This document shows, in pieces, positions 1 through 9,943 of a stretch of 51,279 nucleotides of DNA. This DNA comes from Bdellovibrionales bacterium (GTDB taxonomy: Bacteria > Bdellovibrionota > UBA1018), in assembly GCA_018266355.1 (NCBI GenBank), contig JAFEAP010000021.1, positions 1 through 51,279 of the forward strand, written 5' to 3'. The notes beneath the pieces are model-generated. The model made no database searches and had not been told where the DNA came from. It saw nothing but the letters and a program-made list of their open reading frames with translations. How positions within the stretch are numbered: the stretch's first letter is position 1; each line of letters starts with the position of its first letter. A program made the position numbers and the translations under genes.

Positions 1-1008
1 CTGATCTACGGCGAGTTCCCGACGAAGGCCGAACTCGACGCCTTCAATAACGACCTCGTCGCGAACCAAAACGTCGACGAAAACTTCGCGAAGATCTTCG
101 ACTCCTTCCCGAAGGACGCGCACCCGATGGCGATGCTCACCGCCGCCACCGTCGGCCTCTCGACCGTTTATTCGAAGGAAGTCGATCCGGCGAACAAGGA
201 CCACGTGAAGAAATCCCTCCTGCGCTTGATCGCGCAGTTCCCCGTCCTGACCGCCTACGCCTATCGCCACGGCAAGGGCGAGAAGCGCGTCGGCCCGAAG
301 AAGGGCCTCGATTACTGTTCGAACTTCATGCACATGATGTACGCGAAGGACGACTCTTACCAAGTCCCGAAAGAGATCGTTTCCGCGCTGAACCTCCTCC
401 TCATCCTCCACGCCGACCACGAGCAGAACTGCTCGACGTCGACCGTTCGCCTCGTCGGTTCGTCCGCGGCGAACCTCTACGCCTCGATCGCGGCCGGAAT
501 CACGGCGCTCTGGGGTCCGCTCCACGGCGGCGCGAACCAGGCGGTCATGGAAATGCTCCAAGCCATCCAGAAAGACGGCGGCGACGTGAACAAGGCGGTC
601 GCCTCGGCGAAAGACAAAAACTCGAGCTTCAAGCTGATGGGCTTCGGTCACCGCGTGTACAAGAACTTCGACCCGCGCGCGAAGATCATCAAGAAGGCCT
701 GCGATCAGGTCCTCACCACGATGAAGATCCAGAACCCGCTCCTCGACATCGCGAAGCGCCTCGAGGAAGCCGCCCTGAACGATTCCTACTTCAAGGAGAA
801 GAAGCTCTACCCGAACGTCGACTTCTACTCGGGCATCATCTACTCGGCGCTGAACATCCCGACGGAGATGTTCACCCCGATGTTCGCCCTCGGCCGCATG
901 CCGGGGTGGATCGCCCAGTGGAAGGAAATGGTCGACGGCGGAACGACGAAGATCGGCCGCCCCCGGCAGATCTACACGGGCTATACCAAACGCGATCTGA
1001 AACGCTGA
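1..1008 (+). CDS. gltA: Citrate synthase, 3' part (5' end outside window)
   Basis: Condenses oxaloacetate and acetyl-CoA to citrate, the entry step of the TCA cycle, in the cytoplasm. The open frame runs in from the first base, so 335 C-terminal residues are visible and roughly 90-100 N-terminal residues are missing; the ATG at 127 is internal. Family signatures are clear: HADHEQNCSTSTVR around the first active-site histidine, GPLHGGANQAVMEML, GFGHRVYKNFDPRAK (the citrate synthase signature with the catalytic His), and the C-terminal run DFYSG...MFALGRMPGWIAQW. The hexameric type II GltA form is likely from these motifs, but the N-terminal domain that would decide this is not visible. The next gene starts 22 bases downstream on the same strand. 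Confidence 0.97.
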   Translation: MIYGEFPTKAELDAFNNDLVANQNVDENFAKIFDSFPKDAHPMAMLTAATVGLSTVYSKEVDPANKDHVKKSLLRLIAQFPVLTAYAYRHGKGEKRVGPKKGLDYCSNFMHMMYAKDDSYQVPKEIVSALNLLLILHADHEQNCSTSTVRLVGSSAANLYASIAAGITALWGPLHGGANQAVMEMLQAIQKDGGDVNKAVASAKDKNSSFKLMGFGHRVYKNFDPRAKIIKKACDQVLTTMKIQNPLLDIAKRLEEAALNDSYFKEKKLYPNVDFYSGIIYSALNIPTEMFTPMFALGRMPGWIAQWKEMVDGGTTKIGRPRQIYTGYTKRDLKR

Positions 1009-1030
1009 TCCGGCTCCGGAAGACGCCCGC

Positions 1031-2317
1031 GTGTTCTTCGACGCCAAGATCCTCTACATCGCGATCGTCGCGCTCTGGGTTTCCGTATTCGTCATCGAGC
1101 GCCTCGCCGAACTCCTGCAGTACGGCGTCGCCTCCCGTCCGTATCCGGAGAGCCTGTCCGAGATCCAATCCCCGGCCGATCACGAGAAAGCGCTCGCCTA
1201 CCTCGGGGAGCGGAATCGCCTCGGATGGATGCACGAATCGGTGAACCTCGTCGTCTTCCTCTCCGCGCTCTCGCTCGGATTTTTCGGGAACATCGCCGAC
1301 TTCGCCGAACGATTGACGTCGATGCCTTGGCTCCGGGCGACCCTGTTCGTCGCCTTCCTCTCCGGACTGAAGGGACTCCTCGACCTGCCGTTCGCGTGGA
1401 TCTCGACCTTCCGGATCGAGGCGCGCTACGGATTCAACCGCACGACGCCGCGAACCTTCTTCCTCGACCGCGTGAAGGGCGCGATTCTCGGCCTGCTCCT
1501 CCTCGCGCCGATCCTCGCCTTCGCGATCTGGGTGCTCGAGACGTCGGGCGACCGCGCATGGCTCACGATTTGGGCCGGCTACACCGCCTTCCAGTTTTTC
1601 CTCCTCTTCATCGCGCCGATCGCGATTCTCCCGCTCTTCCTGAAGCTCACGCCGCTTCCGGACGGCGAGCTGAAATCCGCGATCGAAGCCTACGTCGCGA
1701 AGCAGACGTTCAAGCTTAACGGTGTCTGGGTCTGCGACGCCTCGAAGCGCTCGACGAAGACGAACGCGTTTTTCACCGGCTTCGGCCGCTTCCGCCGGCT
1801 CGTGCTCTTCGACACGATGATCGCGAAGCTGGACGACCCGGCGACGACGCCGGAACGCCGGAAAGAAATCATCGCCGAGATCGTCGCGATCACCGCGCAC
1901 GAGGCCGGCCATTTCCGCCTCGGACACATCTGGAAAGGTTCGCTCGTCTCGGCGGTCATCACGGCGGGCGTGCTTTTCCTCGCCCAGCGCCTGCTCGAGA
2001 GCCCCGAGCTCTACCTCGCGTTCGGCCTTTTCCCGCCCCAACCCGCGTATGGTCTGCCGCTCGCGGTGATGCTGCTCGGGAAACTCGGTTTCTTCGGTTC
2101 CTTCGCGGCGAATACCTTCTCGCGCCGGAACGAGTACGCGGCCGACCGATTTTCCGTCGAAACCTACGGAGACCGCGAGGCGCTCATCCGCGGGCTCCAG
2201 GTGCTTTACCGCGAGAATCTCGCGATCCTCGTCCAGCATCCTTTCTTCACCGCGCTCTTCGCCTCCCATCCGCCGCTGCTCCCGCGCACGGACGCGATTC
2301 GTTCGTCAAAAACCTGA
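1031..2317 (+). CDS. M48 family (Ste24/CAAX-protease-like) membrane zinc metallopeptidase
   Basis: 428 residues with a GTG start preceded by GGAAG about 8 bases upstream. The protein has the layout of Ste24-type proteases: an N-terminal membrane segment (about 8-26), further hydrophobic stretches (about 70-85, 150-170, 180-205, 303-320, 338-358), the block SKRSTKTNAFFTGFG (about 238-252), the zinc motif HEAGH (His290, Glu291, His294) and the third ligand in RNEYAADR (Glu368). Ste24 enzymes cleave CAAX proteins in eukaryotes; bacterial members are presumed membrane-protein quality-control or maturation proteases, and the substrate here is unknown. It follows citrate synthase closely, but no functional link is obvious. 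All catalytic residues are present. Confidence 0.93.
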   Translation: MFFDAKILYIAIVALWVSVFVIERLAELLQYGVASRPYPESLSEIQSPADHEKALAYLGERNRLGWMHESVNLVVFLSALSLGFFGNIADFAERLTSMPWLRATLFVAFLSGLKGLLDLPFAWISTFRIEARYGFNRTTPRTFFLDRVKGAILGLLLLAPILAFAIWVLETSGDRAWLTIWAGYTAFQFFLLFIAPIAILPLFLKLTPLPDGELKSAIEAYVAKQTFKLNGVWVCDASKRSTKTNAFFTGFGRFRRLVLFDTMIAKLDDPATTPERRKEIIAEIVAITAHEAGHFRLGHIWKGSLVSAVITAGVLFLAQRLLESPELYLAFGLFPPQPAYGLPLAVMLLGKLGFFGSFAANTFSRRNEYAADRFSVETYGDREALIRGLQVLYRENLAILVQHPFFTALFASHPPLLPRTDAIRSSKT

Positions 2318-2388
2318 CGAAATCTCCGTCATTCGCGCGCGAGGCGTCGATTCTATAGACCGAACGCTCCTCGCCCGATGAGAAAGGG

Positions 2389-3540
2389 ATGAGTTCGGTT
2401 TCCCCTGCTACGCCCGTGCCGCCGCTGGATCCTTCCGCCGGCCGCCTTGCCCGCCTGAAGCACGCGATCAAACACGATCCGCGCGCGCCGGTCGCGTTCT
2501 TCCTCGCGGGTTTTATCTTCGACGCGCTCGTCACCGAGCGCCCCGACACGACCCTCCAGATCGTGCACCAGTCGGTCTACCTCGTCTTGATCACGCTGCT
2601 CCTCTCCGCGGCGCTGCTCGAGAGCTACGGTCTTTTCACGCCGCCCGCCCGACTGAAGAAAGCCTGGAACTATCACGAACACGTGACCCAGTTCCTCATC
2701 GGGACGCTCTTGAACGTCTACATGTTCTTTTACTTCAAGAGCGGGAGTCTCCTCTCCTCGATCGTCTTCATCCTCTTCATCGCGGGCCTCCTCGTCGCGA
2801 ACGAGTTCGTGCATTTGAAGAGTCGGCAGGTCGTGTTGAAGCTCGCCCTTTACTTCCTCTGCGTGACGTCGTTCTGGCTCTACGTCGTGCCGATGATCCT
2901 CGGTTTCGTCGGCTTGGCCGCGTTCGCGATCACGATCCTGGTCGCGAACGGGTTCGTCTGGGCGACCTACGCCTTCATCGAACGCGGCATCCGCAAACAC
3001 CCCGAATCGGCCGTCGTCCGCAAAGAGATCCAAAAAAAGGTCCTCGGCACCGGCTACGGCGTGCTCGGCGTCTTCGTCGTCTTCTACCTCCTCCAGATCA
3101 TCCCGCCCGTTCCGCTCTCGCTGAATTACATCGGCGTCTTCCGCTCGGTAAAAAAGGAAGCGGGCGATTACGTCCTGACCTACACCCGCTCGAAATGGCT
3201 CTTCTGGCAGCACGGCGACCAGTCGTTCTACGCGCGGCCCGGAGACCAGATCGTGACCTTCGCGCGGGTCTTCGCGCCGAACGGCTTCCGCGACCAGCTC
3301 CAGGTGCGCTGGCTGCTGAAAGGGCGCGACGGCTGGCAGAAAGTCGACCTCATCCCGATCACCGTGAGCGGCGGACGCGAGCACGGGTTCCGCGGTTACA
3401 CCGTGAAATCGAACTACCAGCCGGGCGACTACCGGGTCCAAATCGAAACTTCCGACGGTCGAGAAATCGGCCGGATCTCCCTCACCGTCGAAAGCGACGG
3501 CGGTTCGGACGAGCGCGAGATCAAGGAGCTTCGTCAATGA
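2389..3540 (+). CDS. Membrane protein with C-terminal DUF2914 domain
   Basis: 383 residues. The N-terminal two thirds contain about seven to eight hydrophobic segments (for example residues about 36-52, 63-82, 104-140, 155-205, 230-250), so it is an inner-membrane protein. The last about 110 residues, from GDYVLTYTRSKWLFWQHG onward, match the pattern of the DUF2914 family (charged beta-rich domain with GxxGFRGYTxK and PGDYRVxIET...REIGRI). Known members are uncharacterised. The ATG at 2389 follows GAGAAAGGG almost without spacer; an overlapping ATG at 2378 is out of frame. A TATAGA hexamer at 2353-2358 could be a -10 box. Its stop codon overlaps the start of the next gene (ATGA), so the two are translationally coupled. 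Confidence 0.85.
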   Translation: MSSVSPATPVPPLDPSAGRLARLKHAIKHDPRAPVAFFLAGFIFDALVTERPDTTLQIVHQSVYLVLITLLLSAALLESYGLFTPPARLKKAWNYHEHVTQFLIGTLLNVYMFFYFKSGSLLSSIVFILFIAGLLVANEFVHLKSRQVVLKLALYFLCVTSFWLYVVPMILGFVGLAAFAITILVANGFVWATYAFIERGIRKHPESAVVRKEIQKKVLGTGYGVLGVFVVFYLLQIIPPVPLSLNYIGVFRSVKKEAGDYVLTYTRSKWLFWQHGDQSFYARPGDQIVTFARVFAPNGFRDQLQVRWLLKGRDGWQKVDLIPITVSGGREHGFRGYTVKSNYQPGDYRVQIETSDGREIGRISLTVESDGGSDEREIKELRQ

Positions 3541-5342
3541 CGGCGAAACGCGGAAACCTCGCTCCGTTCACCCTCGGCATCGCGCTCGCGAACGCGGCGC
3601 TCTTCGTCGCCGTCGGTTGCGCGACGAAGGCCGTCCGCTCCGGGTCCGATGCGATCCGCGCTCCGGCGTCCGGGGGCGGCGAACTGCTCCTCCGCGGCGG
3701 TCACGTCGTGACCCTCGATCCCCGCGCGGAAGCTCGCGCGGATCCGCGCGCCTACGGTCCGCCCATCCCGCCGCCGACCGCCGTCGCCGTGCGAGACGGA
3801 AAGATCCTCTACGTCGGGTCCGACGCCGAGGCCGCGGCCCGGCTCTCGCGGCGGGCGGAGACGATCGACCTCGCGGGCGCGACCGTACTCCCGTCCTTCA
3901 TCGACGCGCACATCCATCCGATCGACAGCGGCGTCGAGTTCGCCGAATGCTACCTCTACACCGTCGACACCGTCGACGAACTCGTCGCGAAAGTGCGGGA
4001 CTGCGTGAACACGTCGACGACGGGATGGCTCCGCGGCAGCGGTTGGGCCCAAACCCTCTTCAACGGTCAGCCTCCCGAGGAAAATCCGCTCGACGCGATC
4101 GAGACGACCGGACCGATCGCCCTCATGTCCTCGGACGGACACTCTTACTGGGTGAACCACGTCGCGCTCCGGATCGCCGGCGTGACCGCGTCGACGCCCG
4201 ATCCGCGCGACGGCGTGATCGGACGCAAACCGGGCTCGCTCGAACCGAACGGGTTCCTCTTCGAGGGCGCGATGGGATTCATCGACCGGCTCCTTCCGAA
4301 ACGGACGTACGCGGAACAACGCCGAGGGCTCCTGAAGGCCCTTTCGATCATGCGGGAAAACGGGATCACCGCTTTTCACGACGCCTACGTGACCGAGGAC
4401 CACCTCCGCGTCTACTCCGGCATGATCGAGCGCGGGGAATTTCCCGGCCTCGTCGCGACCGCGATGTACGCCGATTCGAACCTGCCGGTCGAATCCCAAA
4501 TGGAGAAATTCCGCCGCCTCCGCCGCACCTACGAGAACGACCGGCTGCGCGTCGGCACGATCAAGATCTTCCTCGACGGCACGCTCGAGGATCACACCGC
4601 CGCCCTCCTGCGTCCCTACCTCGGCGTCCGCGGCCGGCGCGGCCAACCAATCTCGGGCGCGCTCCAGTGGCCGATCGACAAGCTGAATCGGATGGTCGAG
4701 CTCGCCGACCGCGACGGATTCGCCGTCCACTTCCACGCGATCGGGGACCGCGCCGTCCGCTCGGCGCTCGACGCGATCGAATTCGCCCAGCGGACGAACC
4801 GCACCGGCGGACGACGCCACCAGATCGCGCACCTCCAGCTGATCGACCCCGCCGATATCCCGCGTTTCGCGCGGCTCGGCGTGATCGCGAACTTCCAGCC
4901 GCTTTGGGCCGAGCGGGACGACTTCATCGCGAAGCTCGCCGAACCGGTCCTGGGCCCGGCGCGTTCCCGGTGGATCTATCCCATCGGCTCCGTCGTCCGC
5001 ACCGGCGCGCATGTCGCCTTCGGCAGCGACTGGGCGGTGACCTCGCTCGATCCTCGCGCCGGAATGGAAACCGCCGTCCGCCGAGCCGAGGCCGGGGATC
5101 CGGTCGACGATCGCTGGACGCCGGAGCAGCGGATCGACGTCCGCGCGGCGATGAACGGTTACACGACGGGCTCCGCGTACGCGAATTTCTGGGAAAACCG
5201 CACGGGCATGCTCCGTCCGGGAATGCGCGCGGATTTCGTGATCCTCGACCGCGACCCGTCGGCCGTCGTCCCGTCCGAGATCTCGAAGATCAAGATCCGC
5301 GCGACGTACTCCGAAGGCGTGCGGGTCTACCCGAGCCCGTAG
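3537..5342 (+). CDS. Amidohydrolase family 3 (YtcJ-like) lipoprotein
   Basis: 601 residues. I chose ATG 3537 because it overlaps the previous stop (ATGA), has AAGGAG 9 bases upstream and gives a signal sequence ending in a lipobox (FVAVGC, Cys28); longer versions in this frame would run backwards through the upstream gene. The mature part is a metal-dependent amidohydrolase of the YtcJ type: metal motif IDAHIHPIDSG, a conserved HFHAIGDRAV, RHQIAHLQLID and FGSDWAVTSLDPRAG. Such enzymes hydrolyse amide-like bonds, but substrates are mostly unknown. A lipid-anchored version would act in the periplasm. It is coupled to the DUF2914 membrane protein. It ends 16 bases from the convergent gene at 5359. 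Confidence 0.92.
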   Translation: MTAKRGNLAPFTLGIALANAALFVAVGCATKAVRSGSDAIRAPASGGGELLLRGGHVVTLDPRAEARADPRAYGPPIPPPTAVAVRDGKILYVGSDAEAAARLSRRAETIDLAGATVLPSFIDAHIHPIDSGVEFAECYLYTVDTVDELVAKVRDCVNTSTTGWLRGSGWAQTLFNGQPPEENPLDAIETTGPIALMSSDGHSYWVNHVALRIAGVTASTPDPRDGVIGRKPGSLEPNGFLFEGAMGFIDRLLPKRTYAEQRRGLLKALSIMRENGITAFHDAYVTEDHLRVYSGMIERGEFPGLVATAMYADSNLPVESQMEKFRRLRRTYENDRLRVGTIKIFLDGTLEDHTAALLRPYLGVRGRRGQPISGALQWPIDKLNRMVELADRDGFAVHFHAIGDRAVRSALDAIEFAQRTNRTGGRRHQIAHLQLIDPADIPRFARLGVIANFQPLWAERDDFIAKLAEPVLGPARSRWIYPIGSVVRTGAHVAFGSDWAVTSLDPRAGMETAVRRAEAGDPVDDRWTPEQRIDVRAAMNGYTTGSAYANFWENRTGMLRPGMRADFVILDRDPSAVVPSEISKIKIRATYSEGVRVYPSP

Positions 5343-5358
5343 TTCGGTCGAACGGTTT

Positions 5359-6930
5359 TCAGCCGCGCGCGGCGACGTAAAACTCGCGAAGCTCGCGTTT
5401 GCGTTCCTCGACCTTGTCGAGGAGGTGCGCGAGGGGCGCGAGGTCGCCGGAAACGAATTCGCCGCGGGCGAGGAGCTTCTGCTCGAATGCCATCTCGATC
5501 TCGGTCATCTCCCACTCCATCAGGCATTCGGTAAGCGCGTCGCCCGTGCCGAACTTGAAACGGAAGTGAAACCGGTCGCCGACTTCGGCGTTCGGCGGTT
5601 CGATGAGGATCGTCGCGGCGGTCTTCGACACGTGATAGACGGTCGGCGACTTGATGTCCGCGTCGCCGAGTTCGCCGTTCTTGCGGACGACGTCGACGCC
5701 GAGGCTCATCTTCGAGAAGGATTGCTTACCCGCGGTCACGCCCGGATTCGCGACCGCGCCGAGACCGAGGTGCACGCCCACTTCGGTGCGCGGTACGAGC
5801 GGCCCGGTCGCCGTCGGATCGGAAGTCTTATCCGAGGATTCGCCCGTGATGAGGTTCGTCGGCGTGACGTCCGTCGCCACGATCGGCGGAAGCTCGAAAT
5901 CGTCGTAGGCGTCCGCGAGCACGGAAACCGCGTCGACTTCGGTCGGCCGCGCGGGTCCGCTCGGGACTTGGGCGAAAGTGGCCTGGATCGCGGGCAGGAG
6001 CGTTTTACCCGTCGCCGAATTCTCGGAGGCGAGGAAGCCGTCTTCCGTCCGGAACTCGAAGCGGGTGTACTTCGCCTTCGCGGTGCCGTTCGGGAAATAG
6101 GCCAGACGCGGGAATTTCCCCATGAAGCACCAGGCGTTCTTCACGCCGGAGAATTCGGGCGCCTGCTTCCCGAAGAAGATCCACCGGCCTTCGCGCGTCT
6201 GGAAGACCTCGTCGGCGAGCCACCGGCTCCGCCACGCCCAGGCCCGCTCGCCTTCCTCGCCGAACATCCCCGCGACCGGCTCCCAGGTCCCGGCGGCCGG
6301 ACTCGGACCGATCAGGTCGACGAGCCACACGCCGACGACGAGTCGGATGCTCTTTCCATCGGGGATCCACCAGAAATCGCAGTCGAACTCGGTCGGCGGC
6401 TGCCAGAGCACGTTCGTGCCGCTGACGTTCGGCTTCGTGCGCAGCGAAGTCTTCGCCTCCGCGCCGACGACGATCGACGTGTCGACGACGTCGGCCACCT
6501 TCAGGTAGTTCTGGTGCGCGGACATCAGCGCGTTCTTGAGCTTGTATTGGAGCGCCTTGACGGTGACGGGGAGGTCGACGACCTCGACGCCCACGCGCGC
6601 GCGGACGATCTCGCGCAGCTTCGGATGGCGCGCGGTATTCAGCAGCATCACCTTCACGGTGCCTTCGGAGATGCGGTTCTCGAAGGCGGCCAGCGCCGGA
6701 TAGATCTCGGCGATGTCCTCCTTCGTCGCGCAGTTCACGAGCAGCGCGACGCGCGTGGAACGCAGGACGATCTCCTTCGATTCCTCGAGCGACGTCGTCT
6801 GACGATAGAGATAATCGGCCCCGCCCGACTTCAGCGCGAGGTGGAGCGACTCGACCAGCGATGGTTCGGTCACGGACTTCGAGAAAAAGATGAGGCGCGG
6901 TTGGGGTAATGCGGGGCCTGCCATATTCAT
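5359..6930 (-). CDS. Pseudo-receiver / PilZ-like protein, paralogue B
   Basis: 523 residues starting at MNMAGPALPQ, with GGTTGGGAAAAT just upstream on the minus strand. Three parts can be seen. Residues about 12-135 have alternating hydrophobic strands and helices (RLIFFSKSV, RVALLVNCATKEDI, TVKVMLLNTARHPKL, VEVVDLPVTVKALQYKLKNAL) that look like a receiver fold without an obvious phospho-acceptor Asp. Residues about 175-300 form a Trp-rich domain (FDCDFWWIPDGKSIR, GRWIFFGKQAPEFS). The last about 130 residues resemble a PilZ-type beta barrel but lack the RxxxR c-di-GMP motif. The end (RKRELREFYVAARG) is nearly identical to that of its neighbour at 7017-8666. There is no signal peptide, so it is cytoplasmic. 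Domain names are inference from pattern only. Confidence 0.85.
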   Translation of the reverse strand: MNMAGPALPQPRLIFFSKSVTEPSLVESLHLALKSGGADYLYRQTTSLEESKEIVLRSTRVALLVNCATKEDIAEIYPALAAFENRISEGTVKVMLLNTARHPKLREIVRARVGVEVVDLPVTVKALQYKLKNALMSAHQNYLKVADVVDTSIVVGAEAKTSLRTKPNVSGTNVLWQPPTEFDCDFWWIPDGKSIRLVVGVWLVDLIGPSPAAGTWEPVAGMFGEEGERAWAWRSRWLADEVFQTREGRWIFFGKQAPEFSGVKNAWCFMGKFPRLAYFPNGTAKAKYTRFEFRTEDGFLASENSATGKTLLPAIQATFAQVPSGPARPTEVDAVSVLADAYDDFELPPIVATDVTPTNLITGESSDKTSDPTATGPLVPRTEVGVHLGLGAVANPGVTAGKQSFSKMSLGVDVVRKNGELGDADIKSPTVYHVSKTAATILIEPPNAEVGDRFHFRFKFGTGDALTECLMEWEMTEIEMAFEQKLLARGEFVSGDLAPLAHLLDKVEERKRELREFYVAARG

Positions 6931-7016
6931 ATTTTCCCAACCTTTCGAGCCGAGCACAAACGAAAATCCGGCCGACAAAATCCGTCGCCGCCAAGCGAGT
7001 GACGCCGTCCTCGCGC

Positions 7017-8666
7017 CTAACCGCGTGCCGCGGAGTAGAAGTCCTTCAATTCCTTTTTCCGGGCGTCCAGCCGGTCGAGCATGAGGAAGAGCGGGTCGAA
7101 ATCCCCGTCCCGAAACGTTCCGGTGAGCAGCATCCCGTCCTCGAGCGCGAGGTCGATGCTGGTCACTTCCCATTCCATCGAGCACTCCATCTTGAAATCG
7201 CCGGTATCGAGGGCGAAGCGAAGGACGAACCGGTCTCCGAGGCGCGAGCCGAGGTCGTGGATCAGGAGAATCGAACCCGATTCGTTCACCTCGTAGAGCA
7301 GGATCTCGGGTGACTTCGCGAGGGGAGCGTCGTTCTTCCGGAGCGCGACGACGGCGACGTGCAATCTCTCGAACGCTTCGCCCCCGCTCGTGACGCCCGG
7401 ATTTTCGACGGGACCGAGCCCGAGGTTCCCGGCGACGCTCGCGTCCGGCGTCAGCGCGTTTCGCATCGGTTTCGGCGTCTTCGGCGCCGTCGCGACACGG
7501 AGGTCCTTCGCGCGGAAGTCCGCGCCGCGGGCGCCGGTATGGTCCTTCCAATCCGCGCTCCCTTCCTCCTCGCCGACGGGTTCGAAATGCGTCGTCCCCG
7601 AGCCGCCGGTTTCCGGCTTGAAATCCCATCCGTCGAAATTCCCGCCGACGTCCGCGTCGTCGGTCGATTCGGGCGCGTTCGTGCGCGCGCCGAGACGGCT
7701 TTCGAACGTGGCCTGGATGCGGACGAGGAGGGCTTTCGTGACGTTCGAGTTCTCGAGGAAGAGCAGTCCCTCTTCCGGGCGGTACTCGATCCGAACGTAC
7801 TCGGGCGCGCTCTCTCCGTCGGTATAGAACGCGAACATCGGCTGCTTCGAGACGAACGACCAAAGGTTTTTTTGCCAGGAAAATTCGGGCTGTTTCCCGA
7901 AGAAAATCCACCTTCCCGACGGCGTTTGGAAGATATCCTCGGCGATCGCGCGCGGACGCCAGACCCACCCCTTCTCCCCCGACCGTTCGACTCCCGGGAG
8001 TTCTTCCCACGTGCCCACGACCGGACCGGGCCCGAGCAGGTCGATCAACCAGACGCCGACGACGTTCCGGATGTTTTTCCGGCTCGGGATCCACCAGTAG
8101 TCGCGATCGAACTCGATCGGCGATTGCCAAAGCACTTCCTGGCCGCTCGCCTTCGCCTTCGCGCGCGCGGTCCGGGATTTCGTGCCGAGCGCCGGATCGA
8201 CGCCCGAGTCGAACTCGGTCTGGGCGCGCGCGGCGGCGGCCCGTTGGTAAGCTTGGTGAACGGCGGTGAGCGCGTTCTTGAGTTTGTACTGGAGGGCCTT
8301 CAGGGACGTCGACGTCTCGACGATCTCGATCGTCGAAGCCCGCGACCGCAGCAGCGACCCGAGCCGGGGATGGCGGATGCTGTTCAGGACGAGGACCTTC
8401 AGCGTGCCGTCCTCGGTGCGCGAAGTGAACTGCGGGAGCACGTTATAGAGGTCGGCGATGTCCTCTTTCATGAGGCAGTTCGCGAAGAGCACGACCCGCG
8501 CGGAAGCCGCGACGAGCGGAACGAGTTCCTCGGCGCGAGAGATCAGCCGGTAATCGAGGTCCGGCGAAACGTTCAGTCCGCGGTGCAAAGGCTCGATGAG
8601 CGCGGGTTGGTTACTCGACCGTGAGAAGAGGAAGACGCTCGGTTTTTGGGAGGACGGTGCGCCCAT
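7017..8666 (-). CDS. Pseudo-receiver / PilZ-like protein, paralogue A
   Basis: 549 residues, same three-part architecture as the gene at 5359-6930 and clearly a tandem duplicate. Shared blocks include CxxKEDIAxxYxxLxxFxxR, LKALQYKLKNAL, the Trp-rich WWIPxxKxIRxVVGVWLxDLxGP and the C-terminal RKKELKDFYSAARG. The start ATG 8666 follows a run AATAGGGGG on the minus strand. The middle region (about residues 320-400) is acidic and variable and looks like a linker. Genes A and B are separated by 86 bases and point the same way. I cannot assign a function; regulation of surface behaviour would fit a PilZ-like output, but the c-di-GMP binding residues are not seen. Confidence 0.85.
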   Translation of the reverse strand: MGAPSSQKPSVFLFSRSSNQPALIEPLHRGLNVSPDLDYRLISRAEELVPLVAASARVVLFANCLMKEDIADLYNVLPQFTSRTEDGTLKVLVLNSIRHPRLGSLLRSRASTIEIVETSTSLKALQYKLKNALTAVHQAYQRAAAARAQTEFDSGVDPALGTKSRTARAKAKASGQEVLWQSPIEFDRDYWWIPSRKNIRNVVGVWLIDLLGPGPVVGTWEELPGVERSGEKGWVWRPRAIAEDIFQTPSGRWIFFGKQPEFSWQKNLWSFVSKQPMFAFYTDGESAPEYVRIEYRPEEGLLFLENSNVTKALLVRIQATFESRLGARTNAPESTDDADVGGNFDGWDFKPETGGSGTTHFEPVGEEEGSADWKDHTGARGADFRAKDLRVATAPKTPKPMRNALTPDASVAGNLGLGPVENPGVTSGGEAFERLHVAVVALRKNDAPLAKSPEILLYEVNESGSILLIHDLGSRLGDRFVLRFALDTGDFKMECSMEWEVTSIDLALEDGMLLTGTFRDGDFDPLFLMLDRLDARKKELKDFYSAARG

Positions 8667-8731
8667 CCCCCTATTTTCAGCGGGTAAACGCCTAACGGCA
8701 AAGGATTTCCGCGTTCCCGAACGGACCGCGG

Positions 8732-9943
8732 TTAGGCGAGGACCGCCCGAACGGCGGTGAGTAAAAACTCGAGCTCGTTTTCTCCGATCACGAGCGGCGG
8801 AGCGAGTCGGATGACCTGGGCGCGCGTATCCTTGGCGAGGACCCCGCGCTCGACGAGTTTGAGGCAGTAAGCCCGCGCCGGGCCGGCCGATTCGTGCAAT
8901 TCGATTCCCGCCCAGAGACCCCGCACGCGGATCTCCTTCACGAGCGACGAAGAAATGGCGCCGAGCCCTTCGGCGAGCTTCCGGCCGAGACGGGCCGAAT
9001 TCCCGACGAGGTCCTCGTCGACGAGGACTCCGAGCGCCGCCTGCGCGACGGCCGACGCGAGCGGGTTCCCGCCGTACGTCGAACCGTGATCGCCCGGCCG
9101 AAACACGCCGAGGACTTCGGCGCGGCCGACGACCGCGGAAACCGGATACACGCCGCCGGAGAGCGCCTTGCCGAGCACGAGGAGATCGGGCTTCGCCCCC
9201 TCGCCGTCGTGCTCGTACGCGAAGAGCTTCCCGGTGCGCCCGAGCCCGGACTGGATCTCGTCCCAGATCGTCACGACGCCGGCCGCGCGACAGAGCGCGG
9301 CGGCCTCCGCGAGGTAGCCCGCGGGCGGGATCATCACGCCGGCCTCGCCTTGGATCGGTTCGGCGAGGAACGCGACCGTCCGCGGTCCGATCGCCGCGCG
9401 CAGGGCCGCGAGGTCGCCGAACGGGACCGTGCGGAATCCCGGCGTGAAGGGACCGAAACCGCGGCGATACTGGTCCTCGGTGGAAAAACTCACGATCGAG
9501 ATCGTGCGGCCGTGGAAGTTTTCGGCGACGGTGACGATCTCCGCCTCGTCGGGCGGGATCCCGCGCTTTTCGTAACCCCATTTGCGGGCGGCCTTGAGCG
9601 CGGTCTCGACGGCCTCGGCGCCCGAATTCATCGGCAACGCCATCTCGGCGCCCGCGATCCGACAGAGGTCGGCGAGGAATCCACCCATCCGGTCGTTATG
9701 GAACGCGCGCGACGTGAGGGTGATCCGATCGGCCTGGGCCTTAAGCGCCGCGACGATCTTCGGATGGCGGTGCCCTTGGTTCACCGCCGAATACGCGCTC
9801 AAGCAATCGAGGTAACGCCGTCCCTCGACGTCGGTGACCCAAGCGCCCTCGCCGCTTTCGATCACGATCGGCAGCGGGTGGTAATTATGGGCCCCGTAGC
9901 GCTCGGCTTCGTCGATGAACGTCTCGGTCTTCGATTTCGTCAC
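8732..9943 (-). CDS. rocD: Ornithine aminotransferase
   Basis: 403 residues. Converts ornithine and 2-oxoglutarate to glutamate semialdehyde and glutamate, using PLP. I chose GTG 9943 because AAGGAGG lies 8 bases upstream and the protein then begins [20 protein letters not shown], typical of this enzyme; a longer frame reads into the upstream gene. Class III aminotransferase features are complete: [69 protein letters not shown], and the PLP lysine in [16 protein letters not shown], followed by [13 protein letters not shown]. The GTG overlaps the stop of the upstream secreted protein (GTGA), so it is the last gene of a three-gene coupled operon. Confidence 0.95.
   Translation of the reverse strand: MTKSKTETFIDEAERYGAHNYHPLPIVIESGEGAWVTDVEGRRYLDCLSAYSAVNQGHRHPKIVAALKAQADRITLTSRAFHNDRMGGFLADLCRIAGAEMALPMNSGAEAVETALKAARKWGYEKRGIPPDEAEIVTVAENFHGRTISIVSFSTEDQYRRGFGPFTPGFRTVPFGDLAALRAAIGPRTVAFLAEPIQGEAGVMIPPAGYLAEAAALCRAAGVVTIWDEIQSGLGRTGKLFAYEHDGEGAKPDLLVLGKALSGGVYPVSAVVGRAEVLGVFRPGDHGSTYGGNPLASAVAQAALGVLVDEDLVGNSARLGRKLAEGLGAISSSLVKEIRVRGLWAGIELHESAGPARAYCLKLVERGVLAKDTRAQVIRLAPPLVIGENELEFLLTAVRAVLA

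Noticed and set aside
872..2269. 465-residue frame opposite the M48 protease
   Set aside because: Shadow; very Arg/Glu-rich with no motif.
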